Positions 1 to 15,604 of a stretch of 64,000 nucleotides of DNA are shown one piece after another; the stretch's first letter is position 1; every line of letters starts with the position of its first letter. Both the position numbers and the translations under genes were made by a program. The notes beneath the pieces were generated by a model. That model saw nothing but the letters and a program-made list of their open reading frames with translations, made no database searches and was not told where the DNA came from. This DNA comes from Lamellibrachia satsuma (Eukaryota; Annelida; Polychaeta; Sabellida; Siboglinidae), in NCBI GenBank assembly GCA_033239005.1, contig BSQZ01000030.1:186001-250000 (forward strand), read 5' to 3'.

Positions 1-650
1 CATTGTCTCGGTCTGGCTGATGTTGATGTTGAGTTTGCTGTGTGTTCTGTTCACCTTCATTGTCTCGGTCTGGCTGATGCTGATCTTCTGTCGTATTCTT
101 CACAGGTAGTGTTCAGGCTATTGGGATGCTTTTGCAACTTCTTTTCATGTTCATTTGCAAGGCTTTGGTCATCGACAAACATAATTTCATTTAAGGCTTC
201 TGGTTCAGGGTTTGTTATCTTGTCCATGTATATCATGACCAGCAGTGGCTATAGGACACACCCTTGTTTCACCCCAGATGTAATTTGGTTGTTGTTGGCG
301 TAGATGGCACTGATATTGTCCAATATGTGTCCTTTCACGTTGTACGTTTCCAGTACTCTCCAAAGTGTGTCTCTGTTAACCCTGTCGACGGCCTTCTCTT
401 GGTCTACGACGACAAGGTTCAGTTCTTGGTTGTATTCGATTGCCTTCTTGCTTAGTTGTCGTAGAGCAAATATGGCATCTGTGCACCCTCTTCCTTTTCT
501 GAAACCCATATGTACGTCTGTCAGCAGTGGCTCCACCTTGTACCTAGTTCGCTGCTCGAGGATTTTTGCGTATATTTTGCCTGTGTGGCTGATAATCGGT
601 ATTCCTCTGTATTTGTTTTTCATCCACACCGGCTGCTTTGCTTCTTGGTC
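1..650 (-). mobile_element. Non-LTR retrotransposon (LINE) reverse transcriptase fragment, decayed
   Basis: Minus-strand translation gives the RT core of a LINE: YRGIPIISHTGKIYAKIL, then GFRKGRGCTDAIFALRQL, a motif-A-like stretch (VVVDQEKAVDRVNRDTLW) and the GVKQGC motif. An in-frame TAG follows VKQGCVL, and the catalytic box reads FVDD where FADD or YADD is usual. The element runs off the left edge, so its 3' end is not seen. A 22-base stretch starting CATTGTCTCGG occurs at position 1 and again near 58, a small tandem duplication. It is dead by stop codon and altered catalytic box. Family assignment beyond non-LTR is not made. Confidence 0.8.
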
Positions 651-805
651 TTGTCTTCACTACCTTCCCAAGTTGGCTAAATATCAGTTTTGCGAAATAG
701 AACATTGCCAAGAATACTGAACAACGTTCATCTTGGCGGAAGTTTGCTTTTCGATTTCATAATCCAGGGTTATAATTGTCGGTGTTTCGTGATTTGTCCA
801 AATGC

Positions 806-1112
806 TAGCCGTGGCCTAATGGTTAAGGTGTTGGACTCTAAATTCGAGGGTTGTGAGTTCAAGACCCACACATTTTCGAAGCTTAGGCAATTTCGTTTAC
901 CCTACGTTGCCTCAGTCTACTCAGCTGCAAATGAGTACAAACACTGTTTGGAAGGTACCTGCGATGGACTAGTGTCGCGTCCAGGAGAGTCAGTATAACT
1001 GCACTCTAAGTTGCTTCGCACTACAGAAACCAGGTTTAAGCGCTGGCCATATAAGCCTTCATGGCTTCCTAAGGCGTAATGCCTGGGGGATGACTTTACC
1101 TTTTTTTACCTA
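806..1112 (+). mobile_element. tRNA-derived SINE
   Basis: The head is tRNA-like, with an A box (TGGCCTAATGGTTAAGG) and a B box (GAGTTCAAGACCC) at tRNA spacing. A central domain follows (TGCCTCAGTCTACTCAGCTG near 910), and the 3' end is T-rich (GACTTTACCTTTTTTTACC). A similar central domain recurs in the SINE at 52475, which supports a dispersed family. It is not a functional tRNA: no cloverleaf acceptor stem closes. Confidence 0.75.
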
Positions 1113-1527
1113 GTTCGTGACAAACGGAGATATAGGCTTTTGTTGAACACACAACTGTAATTGGATTACACATTCGTATGATTGATTTATTTCGGATGTA
1201 AAATACAAACGCAGTAGTTTTTGCCTTAGGCCAGTAGCTTGGTATTTTATCGCTACCAAATATATGGCATCTCCTCATCTATACATTCATAATCGGTAAG
1301 CAGACTTAGCTACCAAGACAATGACGGCTCATGAAAGGCTTCATTTCCTGGTTGTTATTCACATGTGATGTTAGTAACGGTGTAATTACTTGGCTTTGAC
1401 CTACTTGTCGGATCCTTTGCACAACAGAAGAGTTCAGACCACAATTAGGTTTCTGGAAGTATTTAGTGCCTACAGATACGACGTTTAGCCGTAACCGTAT
1501 TCAGCCAACAAAGTTGGAACGTTCGAA
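1113..1527. other. Unassigned intergenic sequence
   Basis: No coding, RNA or repeat signature was recognised between the SINE and the 22-bp repeat. Confidence 0.5.
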
Positions 1528-1643
1528 ATGTCGCACCTTTGGCAGTGATATGTCGCACCCTTGGCAGTGATATGTTACACCTTTGGCAGTGATATGTTAT
1601 ACCTTTGGCAGTGATATGTTACACCTTTGGCAGTGATATGTTG
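1528..1643. repeat. 22-bp tandem repeat, about 5 copies
   Basis: The unit is of the type ATG-TTACACC-TTTGGCAGTGAT. Five consecutive copies differ at one to three positions (CGCACC, TTACACC, TTATACC), followed by a partial sixth. Confidence 0.9.
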
Positions 1644-1688
1644 CAGTATGAAGCGGATTCGAAGTTGCGTAGGTATTTTGGTGGTGGT

Positions 1689-1772
1689 ATTCCCGAAATA
1701 CCGGCAGGCGTATTAATATTTGGCAAAAACTGCCAATTTTGAGGCTAAGAGCGCCTTTGCGACATGATTAAA

Positions 1773-1828
<56 letters not shown>

Positions 1829-1910
1829 TTTAATCATGTCGCAAAGGCGCCTAGCCTCAAAATTGGCAGTTTTTGCCAAATATTAATACGCCTGCCGGTA
1901 TTTCGGGAAT
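1689..1910. repeat. Near-perfect inverted repeat with (AT)n at its centre
   Basis: The left arm (1689 to about 1774) and right arm (about 1826 to 1910) are reverse complements over about 84 bases. The main difference is a 2-base indel (CTAAGAGCGCC versus CTAGGCGCC). The loop is a (TA)n tract of about 50 bases. No ORF or target duplication identifies it as a known transposon. Confidence 0.9.
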
Positions 1911-1911
1911 C

Positions 1912-2072
<161 letters not shown>

Positions 2073-2365
2073 TCTTCTTTCCCCTCCATGTAAAATTCCT
2101 GCAGACGCCCATGTGTGTTGTGTCTGGTGATGTGGCGGAACCAGGAGAGATTTCGTTGTTTCACCGTCGACAACAATGGCTCTTGCTCTCCAGCATGGAG
2201 TCCGCTGGCTGTCTCGCGTATTCGCTCGTTTTGTGTTCGATGTAAGAAATGCGGAGGAATCCAGCTCTCTATATGTTACATGCGGCATATTCCAAATTGC
2301 AATACAAAATGGAACATATGCATACAAACTCGAATGATTCGCTAAGCTACCACTTGGACGCTTTG

Positions 2366-3847
2366 CTGTTATAACGTTCTCTCCACACGTCTGTTGTACC
2401 GTTCTCTCCACACGTCTGTTATACCGTTCTCTCCACACGTCTGTTATACCGTTCTCTTCACACGTGTGTTATACCGTTCTCTCCACACGTATGTTATACC
2501 GTTCTCTCCACACGTGTGTTATGCCGTTCTCTCCACACGTCTGTTATACAGTTCTCTCCACACGTGTGTTATACCGTTCTTTCCACATGTGTGTTATACC
2601 GCTCTCTCCACACGTCTATTATACCGTTCTCTCCACACGTGTGTTATACCGTTCTCTCCACACGTCTGTTATACCGTTCTCTCCACACGTCTGCTATACC
2701 GTTCTCTCCACACGTGTGTTATACCGTTCTCTCCACACGTCTGTTATACCGTTCTCTCCACACGTGTGTTATACCGTTCTCTCCACACATCTGTTATACC
2801 GTTCTCTCCACACGTGTGTTATACCGTTCTCTCCACACCTCTATTGTACCGTTCTCTCCACACGTCTGTTATGCCGTTCTCTCCACACCTCTATTGTACC
2901 ATTCTCCCCACACTTCTATTGTACCGTTCTCTACACACGTGTGTTATACCGTTCTCTCCACACGGCTGTTATACCGTTCTCTCCACACGTATGTTATACC
3001 GTTCTCTCCACACGTGTGTTATACCGTTCTCTCCACACGTCTGTTATACCGTTCTCTCCACACGTCTGTTATACCGTTCTCTCCACACGTCTGTTATACC
3101 GTTCTCTCCATATCTCTATTGTACCATTCTCTCCACACATCTGTTATACCGTATTCTCCACACGTGTGTTATACCGTTCTCTCCACACGTCTGTTATACC
3201 ATTCTCTCCACACGTATGTTTTACCGTTCTCTCCACACCTCTATTGTACCGTTCTCTCCACACGTGTGTTATACCGTTCTCTCCACACGTCTGTTATACC
3301 GTTCTCTCCACACGTCTGTTATACCGTTCTCTCCACGCGTATGTTTTACCGTTGTCCCCACACCTATATTGTACCGTTCTCCCCACACCTCTATTGTACC
3401 GTTCTCTCCACACGTGTGTTATACCGTTCTCTCGACACGTGTGTTATACCGTTCTCTCCACACGTGTGTTATACCGTTCTCTCCACACGTCTGTTATACC
3501 GTTCTCTCCACACGTATGTTATACCGTTCTCTCCACACGTGTGTTATACCGTTCTCTCCACACGTGTGTTATACCGTTCTCTCCACACGTGTATTATTCC
3601 GTTCTCTCTACACGTCTGTTATACCGTTCTCTCCACACGTGTGTTATACCGTTCTCTCGACACGTGTGTTATACCGTTCTCTCCACACGTGTGTTATACC
3701 GTTCTCTCCACACGTATGTTATATCGTTCTCTCCACACGTGTGTTATACCGTTCTCTCCACACGTCTGTTATACCGTTCTCTCCACTCGTGTGTTATATC
3801 GTTCTCTCCACACGTCTGTTATACCGTTCTCTCCACACGTCTGTTGT
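2366..3847. repeat. 25-bp minisatellite, about 59 copies
   Basis: The unit contains CCGTTCTCTCCACACGT followed by STGTTATA variants (GTGTTATA, CTGTTATA, ATGTTATA, CTATTGTA). Because 25 is not a multiple of three, each reading frame cycles through the same peptides, so three overlapping long open frames appear. They are not genes. The array abuts a LINE fragment at 3848 without a visible boundary sequence. Confidence 0.95.
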
Positions 3848-4885
3848 AAATAGGTTATCAATAAATGTAACAAAACTGAACACAAACATCTCCATAAAGA
3901 TCAACAAAGAAGCACTTGATAGAGATGAAGTCACTAAAGTTTTAGGTATTCTGATTGATGACAAGTTAACGTGGAAAAATCACATTTCCTTAGTGAAATG
4001 TAAACTTTTAAAGTGTTGTGCAATCATGTATGATTGACACGTGTAGCTTGAGTGTATTATACCACTCACCCTATTTGTCTTATATTACGTACTGTGCTGA
4101 AGTATGAGGCAACACTGATGCTACACATATTGAGTGTTTAGTCTTGTTACAAAAAAAAAGTAATAAGGTTAAGAGGTTGGATCATATATCAAGGATATTT
4201 TATAATCTTCACATTCTTAAAGTACTAGATATTTTTGAGTTAAGAATTGGTATTGTTATGTTTAATGGATATCATGGTATGTACAACAGTTTTTCAGTCA
4301 GCATGAATGTGTTTATGCAACCCGACAAAATTACACATTTACTCAAATGTTTGCACGTATTAATATGAAAAGTATGACTATTAATTAAAGGAGTACAACT
4401 CTGGAATTCTCTTGATAGTTCGCTAATTTTTTGTCGGAATGTTCGTCTTTTCAAAACAATTATAAAGCTTCAATTTTGAAGAGATATGTATCTGATATTT
4501 AACTATTTACGGTGAAATGGGATTAGGATTATAAAATATTTCTTTTAATGTAAGTTTATTGAGGTTGTTTTCGTTAAATTGACTGCAAATTCAAATTAGT
4601 TTGGGACATAATTAAAGTTACTACTTCACATTTGGCCTACCACGAATGGATATGAACACTAAGTGTGATGTACCATGTTTTGAAAACAAAACAATATGTC
4701 ACATGCGTACAATTGTATACCGTATTTTATTCAGTGCCATGTATTTTTTGTAATAAGGCAAGAAACATAAGTATTACACTTCTTCTTGCCCCTTTTTCGA
4801 CAATTTTATAGTAAAGAAATGTTGTTCTATGATGTTTGTCTGTTATTGTTGTTGAAAATAAAGATTCGTATATTCGTATATTGTT
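3848..4885 (+). mobile_element. Non-LTR retrotransposon 3' fragment (end of ORF2 plus 3' UTR)
   Basis: Translation gives the C-terminal region of a jockey/CR1-type ORF2: EVTKVLGILIDDKLTWKNH at about 3926-3982, then after stops LLQKKSNKVKRLDHISRIF and FYNLHILKVLDIFELRIGI (about 4146-4250), then VQLWNSLDSSL near 4395. Frame breaks at about 4036 and 4370 show decay. An AT-rich 3' UTR follows, with AATAAAGATTCG near 4857 and a short tail repeat (TTCGTATATTCGTATATTG). The 5' part of the element is missing at the minisatellite junction. Confidence 0.75.
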
Positions 4886-5964
4886 CTTAGAGTGTTTTTC
4901 GGTCCAGATTATGTCATTGAAAGCGCTGTTTTTTCCAATGATAATATATTTATTCGTACTGCATGGTGTACAATCACATTAGATTAATACGTGCTATTAC
5001 TTAGTACATATAATAGAGAGCAATCACATTAGATTAATACGTACTTAGTACATATAATAGAGAACAATCAGCTCGTCACTGACAACAAAAGAAAAGTCAC
5101 ATACATTCTCTATATCACACAGCTCATCTTTTATAAATTGTACTTTTTTTTCATCCAGCCCTCCTTGGTAGTGGGGTTGAGGGAAATCGTGAAAATAACT
5201 TTGCTTCATATTACAGAACGTCGTAGCATCAAAATAGAATTGTGTCTATATGCTTTCAATATTGTATTTATCTAATGAAGGCCAACTAAAGTTAAACGAT
5301 GTGTACAAACACTTGCCCGTGGTTTATTCCTGATATAATACGTACGGCAGACACCATATTCTCACATAAATGTTTCAGCGGTAAAATTAACCCAAATAAC
5401 CCCGATATAATGGAAACTGCTTGTAGTTCAAGGCAGACATTTAATTCCAATGTAATCATTAAAGTGAATGTTGCTTGCGGCTGAACCAGTAATCACGCCT
5501 CACCCACGAGGATGGTAGACTTCAGCACGACATCAAACAAACGAATAACCAGAGTGTTAGACAGATTGCATTTGATGTGTCATGTAAGAAGTAATGCGTG
5601 ATATCGTGTATCAGGTGGTTCGTCATCAACTCGGATTACGGAATCGTTTTTACGTGCGAATCCCAGAGGCAAGCATCGAGCGATTGCTAATTTAAGCTGA
5701 AGGTCGACGTTGCAAGAAAGGCATATTTTACGGCTGCTGTAAACATCTATGTCCTTTCTTGCCCTATATTAGCGACTTTCATAACCAGACGAATCATTGT
5801 CATCGAATGCATATTCCAGTTTTCACGTATGGAATGTTTTCGTGTGTGTAACAACCTAGATTTGGCTGATTCAGTGGGTTAAGGAATTTCTTCAATGAAG
5901 ACGTCCTAGAAATCATTAAATCACCTGTATTTGTCCACACCGATAAACTAAAACAAGACTGCAA
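4886..5964. other. Gene-free AT-rich stretch with a short tandem duplication
   Basis: A segment of about 45-50 bases starting CAATCACATTAGATTAATAC is duplicated in tandem (4971-5020 and 5022-5065), the second copy lacking a few internal bases. Nothing else was recognised. Confidence 0.6.
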
Positions 5965-7310
5965 GCAGGTTCCCACTGGTTCGGCAGGAATACAAGCTTC
6001 TTTAGATGTACAAGTAATTTCCAATAAGTTCGATTGGAATACTACCAGGTTCCAACAGCTTCGGTAGAAGTACAAGCATATTCCAACAGCTTCAGTAGGT
6101 AGAAATAAAAGTAGGTTCCAATAGCTTCGGCATAAGAACAAGCAGGTTCTCACAGTATCGGTAGAAGCACAAGCAGGTTCCAACAGCCTCGGTAGAAGTA
6201 CGAGTAGGTTCCAACAGCTTCAGTAGAAGTAAAGGTAGGTTTCATCAGCTTCGGTAGAAGTATAAGCATGTTCCAACAGCTTCGGTAGAAGTATAAGCAG
6301 GTTCCAACAGCTTCGGTAGAAGTACAAGCAGGTTCCAACAGCTTCAGTAGAAGTACGAGTAAGTTCAAACAGCTTCAGTAGAAGTAAAGGTAGGTTTCAT
6401 CAGCTTCGGTAGAAGTATAAGCATGTTCCAACAGCCTCGGTAGAAGTATAAGCAGGTTCCAACAGCCTCGGTAGAAGTACAAGCAGGTTCCAACGGCTTC
6501 GGTAGAAGTACAAGAAGGTTCCAACAGCTTCTGTAGAAGTACAAGAAGGTTCCAACAGCTTCTGTAGAAGTACAAGAAGGTTCCAACAGCTTCTGTAGAA
6601 GTACAAGAAGGTTCTAACAGCTGCTGTAGAAGTACAAGTAGGTTCCAACAGCCTCGGTAGAAGTACAAGTAGGTTCCAACAGCCTCGGTAGAAGTACAAG
6701 CAGGTTCCACCGGCTTCGGTAGAAGTACAAGAAAGTTCCAACAGCTTCTGTAGGAGTACAAGAAGGTTCCAACAGCTTCTGTAGAAGTACAAGAAGGTTC
6801 CAACAGCTTATATAGAAGTACAAGAAGGTTCCAACAGCTTCTGTAGAAGTACAAGTAGGTTACAACAGCTTATGTAGAAGTACAAGAAGGTTCTAACAGC
6901 TTCTGTAGAAGTACAAGAAGGTTCCAACAGCTTCTGTAGAAGTACAAGAAGGTTCTAACAGCTGCTGTAGAAGTACAAGTAGGTTCCAACAACCTCGGTA
7001 GAAGTACAAGTAGGTTCCAACAGCCTCGGTAGAAGTACAAGCAGGTTCCAACGGTTTCGGTAGAAGTACAAGAAGGTTATAACAGCTTCTGTAGAAGTAC
7101 AAGAAGGTTCTAACAGCTTCTGTAGAAGTACAAGAAGGTTCTAACAGCTGCTGTAGAAGTACAAGTAGGTTCCAACAGCTTTGACTGGACTACAAAGCGG
7201 GTTCCAACAACTTCGGTAAAAGAGCAAACAAATTCCATCAACTCCAGTTGAAGAAACATGTTCCTACAAATTCAGTAGAAGTTCAAACAGGTTCCAACAG
7301 CTACGACTGG
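5965..7310. repeat. 31-bp minisatellite, about 40 copies
   Basis: The unit is of the type GGTTCCAACAGCTTCGGTAG-AAGTACAAGCA. The core is regular from about 6045 to 7175, with degenerate units on both sides (for example GCGGGTTCCAACAACTTCGG at 7198). Subtypes CTTCGG, CTTCTG, CCTCGG and CTGCTG alternate in blocks, for example runs of CTTCTG at 6520-6600, 6745-6800 and 6895-6950, suggesting local block duplication. Minus-strand open frames of the STEAVGTCLYFYRSCWNLL type come from reading a 31-bp unit three times and are not genes. Confidence 0.95.
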
Positions 7311-7418
7311 ACTACTGGCATATTCATCTAGCTAAGGCATTAAAGAATGTAAGGAGACCCAGCTGCGGAGAAAATCGAAATACGTATTGTGTTAGGATTA
7401 CTTAATGTTGTCATTTGA

Positions 7419-8945
<1,527 letters not shown>

Positions 8946-9097
8946 CCCCAAATACGTTGCGTGCCCTACGTGCGTTGTACACACAAAACATACCCCAAAT
9001 ACGTTGTATGCCCTACGTGCGATTGACACACAAAACATACCCCAAATATGTTGCGTGCCCTACGTACGTTTCACACATAAAACATACCCCAAATAGG
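8946..9097. repeat. 47-bp tandem repeat, about 3 copies
   Basis: The unit begins CCCCAAATACGTTGCGTGCC and ends CACAAAACATA. Copies differ by a few substitutions. Confidence 0.9.
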
Positions 9098-9226
9098 ACT
9101 CGACGGTTCTTGCAGAACTCGACGGTTTTTGCAGAACTCGACGGTTTTTTTGCAGAACTCGACGTTTCTTGCAGAACTCGACGGTTCTCGCAGAACTCGA
9201 CGGTTCTTACAGGACTCGACAGGTTT
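9098..9226. repeat. About 20-bp tandem repeat, 7 copies
   Basis: The unit is GCAGAACTCGACGGTTTTT with variable T-run length. It directly follows the 47-bp array, and open frames on both strands here are artefacts. Confidence 0.9.
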
Positions 9227-9567
9227 TGCCGTTTCATCACACTTTTGTCCGCCGTTACGGCGCCTCATAGCAGTGCTATCGAAAGTGGTCCGGTCAGCGC
9301 CAGGCCCAACAAACTGTGATGCAACGAACGAGGCACGTAGCGTCGAGCGGGGGTGGTGTAGCGGGGTTGGTGTAGCGGGGGTGGGGTAGCGGGTAATCGT
9401 CAGATAATTTGAGAAAGTACTAATTTGGTGAACTTGATACAATGCTTAGCATAACAAATACTGTTCCAATTCATTTATTTAAACTTTTCTGATATACTGC
9501 TCCCATCAATAGGGCCTATATCTACGTGAACACGCGCACCGAGGCGCTCCTGCTTGCAAATACAGCT

Positions 9568-9757
9568 TAACCTCACTTTACGGTCACCTCGGGGCTCGGT
9601 AATACAGTCAATTCGCAATTAAGATCCCTAAGATAGTCCAACATTATTTATGTTGCATTAAAGATTATGAAATTAGTTTCGCTAATGTGGTCACATCGCC
9701 ATTTACGTCGCTTTGGCGCTGTCCCGAGGGCGACCTTAATAGTAAGATTCCACTGCA
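9568..9757. mobile_element. Possible short inverted-repeat element (MITE-like)
   Basis: The left end AACCTCACTTTACGGTCACC resembles the reverse complement of the right end (GAATCTTACTATTAAGGTCG), an imperfect inverted repeat bounding about 190 bases. No clear target duplication. Weak call. Confidence 0.3.
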
Positions 9758-9774
9758 TCAGTATTCAAGAAATT

Positions 9775-12381
<2,607 letters not shown>

Positions 12382-12574
12382 TGCTGCTGGGCCATTTATT
12401 AAAAGAAGGCATGATGTTTAACATTAGTTTAGCGCTAATCGTCACGTGCGCAATCGCGGACGAACTCCGTCTGTATTTGTCTGATTTGAATTTCCTCAAA
12501 TAATAATCCTGTAATATTGCAATGCACGCGTTACTAGACGAAGCAATGCAGCAGTTAAGGCTGCGTTTATTTGT

Positions 12575-15450
12575 TCTACGCGTTTTAACAAGATTTGCCA
12601 TCCAAGCCAAAGGCCCAGATGGCAAGTGGACAAGGAAGCCATTGGCTTATCGAGAGTCCAACAATGTTCATTTACTTATAACACGCTCTCCTTTGTATGC
12701 GTTCAAGCGTATCTATATCCTTCTTACGATATGGTCTCCACGCTTGTATACAGTATTCTAAATGAGGTCTAACTATTGCTTTACAAAGAGGTATAATTAA
12801 CTTTTTGCCCTTATATGTTTCTTCATCAATCCAAGAATTTGATTACCCTTTGAAGCTGCAATACCACACTGCTCTGAAACTTTCATATCAGTGCTTATTA
12901 TAACTCTATTGCTTTATAAAGAGGTATAATTAACTTTTTTCTCTTGTATGATATGTTTCTTCTAATGAATCCAAGAATTTTATTACCCTTTGAAGCTGCA
13001 ATACCACACTGCTCTGTAACTTTCATATTAGCGCTTATTGTAACTCCTAAGTCCTTTTCTTTTGCAGTAGTACCCAAAACAGAATCTTCCATTTTATAGT
13101 TTACATCCAAGTTCCCATGTCCTGTATGTAGGCATTTACATTTCCCAAAATTGAACAACATCTGCCATTTATCAGACCATTTCACTAATCTGTCTAGATC
13201 GTTTTGTAAATGTTGTTTATCACCATCAGTATTAACCTTTCTAAACAGTTTTGTGTCATCCGCAATTTCAGTACGTTACTTGTTATACTGTCGTCCAAGT
13301 CATTGATATATGTTAAGAATAATATAGGTCCTAATACTGATCCTTGAGGTAACCCACTCAAAACCGATTTCCAATTTGAAACTTTTCCATCTACTACAAC
13401 TCGTTGTCTTCTGTCAGTCAGCCATTGTTCTATCCAGTCAGTTATGCTATCCCCGATACCATGGGCTTTTAATTTAAGTAGAAATCTTTGATGTGACACT
13501 TTGTCAAAAGATTTCTGAAAATCTAAGTAGATAATATCTACTGGCGATCCCACGTCTATCCACTTAGTGATTTCTTCCAAAAAAACAACATATTTGTTAA
13601 GCATGACCTCGCTTTAAGGAATCCATGTTGAGATGAATTTAATAATTTATGCTTAACGAGGAAGTCGACCATATGGTATTTAATTAACTATTCTAATATT
13701 TTACCAATCACTGACATTAAACTCACTAGTCTGTAATTCTCTGACTTATTTCTCGAACCTTTTTTTAAATAATGGTATGATGTTTGTTTCTTTCCATTCA
13801 AACGGAACAACTCCCTCTTTTAATGACAAGTTGAATACTCTTGCAAGTGGTATGCTGATTTGTTCTACTGTTTCCATTAGTAATTTTGGAGGAATCCCAT
13901 AGGTCTTCCGCATTTAAAAACCCCTGTGATATTATATTTCTAGCACTGTCTTCTAGAGGTCCAACCTTGTCTTGTACGTTTTGTTTACTCCTGACATATG
14001 CATAAAAACTCTTGCTGTCAGTTTTTATGTTACATGCCAGTTTTTGCTCATAGCTTCTTTTAGATTGTCTGATTTCAGTTGTAGCTGCATTAAGTGCCTC
14101 TTTGTATTTTGCATAGTCTTCTTCCTTTCTGGTACGCCTATAAACCCTCCACATAGTTTGTTTTAACACTATTTTACTAATAGCCTCTTTTGACAAGTGT
14201 TTCTTTCTACACCGTTTTCATTGTTTTTGGAAGGGAACAAATTTATCGATGATACTCTCAATTTCATATTTTAGAATATTCCAACATTCAATTACGGTTT
14301 TATTCATCAGCATGTTATTCCAATCTAGCTTTTCTAAGTATTTTCTCATATCTTTGTAGTTACCTTTGTGGAAGTTTCTCTTGTACGTTTTCTTATTTTT
14401 ACTTTCTGATTGTACATTGATGTCAAAATGTATTTGATTATGGTCACTGTTACCCAATGGTTCAAGTATTTTTACATTGTCCACTAATTCTTTTTATGAT
14501 GACAAAACTATATCTAATACATTTTCTCCCCTGGTTGGTTCTCGCACGTGCCGAGTAAGAAAGCTATCCTGGATTAAAAATAGAAATTGTTGGTCCTCAC
14601 TCCGTGCTCTCTAGATAATTCCATTGTATGTGTCCATGGTTAAAATCTCCCATTATGATACATTCCCCTTGACTAACTTCCTTTATAGCATTTTTTATTT
14701 TTGTGTTGTCCTCTTCGTTTATGTTTGTACTTCGGTAAATTAATTGAATAGTTAATTTTGAATTTCCTGAAACAATTTTGCACCAAACAGCTTCATTGCA
14801 ATCTGCTTCCCTTTCTAGTTTTATTTCATAAGCCTGAATATATTCTTTAACATATAAAATAACTCCCCCTTCTTCCTATTCGATCTTCCTAAACATTACG
14901 TATCCTGTCAGTCCTAATTCAGCATCTGTAATGTCTATGTTGGCCCATGATTCAGTTATACCAATTATGTCAAATCCCCCACAAACACCCTCGTTTTCTT
15001 CCTCACCCCCTCTATCACTGCTGCAGAATAGCTCTTCCGTTCGATCCCTTCCATCACATTCTGTCCTGACTCCTTCCCTCCTGTCTCCCCCACTTCCCTC
15101 GCCTTCGCTCTTGTCTCCCCCACTCCCCTCTCCTTCACTCTGGTTGTTTTCCCTCCCGTCTCCCCCACTCCCTTTTCCTTCCCTCCTATCCCCCTACTCC
15201 CCTCTCCTTCACTCCGGTTGTCTCCCCCCGTTCCTTTCCTTCCCGTCTCCTTACGTCCTGTCTCCCTACGACCTGTCACCTTCTCTCCTCTCAGCTTCCT
15301 CCCAGGCTGAGGTGAACTCTCCCTAGCATCTCTCGTGTCTTTCCCCACTTTGTCGTCTACTGTTCCCTCACCGGAACTACTGACACAACCCCCCTGTTCC
15401 CTTCCCATCATTGCCACAACGAGCAGCCTCTGCCTGGACGTGGACCGTTA
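12575..15450 (-). mobile_element. CR1/Rex1-like LINE, rearranged and decayed (ORF1 tail, endonuclease, RT, 3' end)
   Basis: Read on the minus strand, 15450-14980 encodes a charged, low-complexity ORF1 N-terminus ending KKTRVFVGD. This is the start of the SGNH/esterase domain found in CR1-type ORF1 and is cut at that point. From about 14975 to 14500 is an APE-type endonuclease (ESWANIDITDAELGLTGY, then GECIIMGDFNHGHIQWN). RT follows, with DIIYLDFQKSFDKVSHQRFL (about 13540) and LPQGSVLGPILFLTYINDL (about 13350). The C-terminal part follows (SDKWQMLFNFGKCKCLHTGH, about 13180), and a 3' tail (GCCAATGGCTTCCTTGTCCA) lies at about 12640. The FADD region is shifted out of frame near 13270. A C-terminal segment around 12780-12960 is partly duplicated and deleted. 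Sister copies lie at 28070 and, as a tail only, at 17305. Confidence 0.85.
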
Positions 15451-15604
15451 ATATGGTTGGCGTCCGCTGTGACATTTCCCCGAAGTAGTTGGACTAGATT
15501 GCAGACGCAGTGACTAGTGTCTAGACTTGTGCTCTTCCGCACAAAAACCGCTCGTGTAAATCGCATAGCCTACAATGTCTGTCACATATAATATTTCACA
15601 TTAC

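Noticed and set aside
806..890. tRNA gene
   Set aside because: A and B boxes are present, but no closed acceptor stem, and the sequence continues into a SINE body.
2394..4037. 547-codon frame with an RT-like C-terminus
   Set aside because: The first 480 codons are the 25-bp minisatellite, and the last part is a decayed LINE read through from it. It is not a fusion gene.
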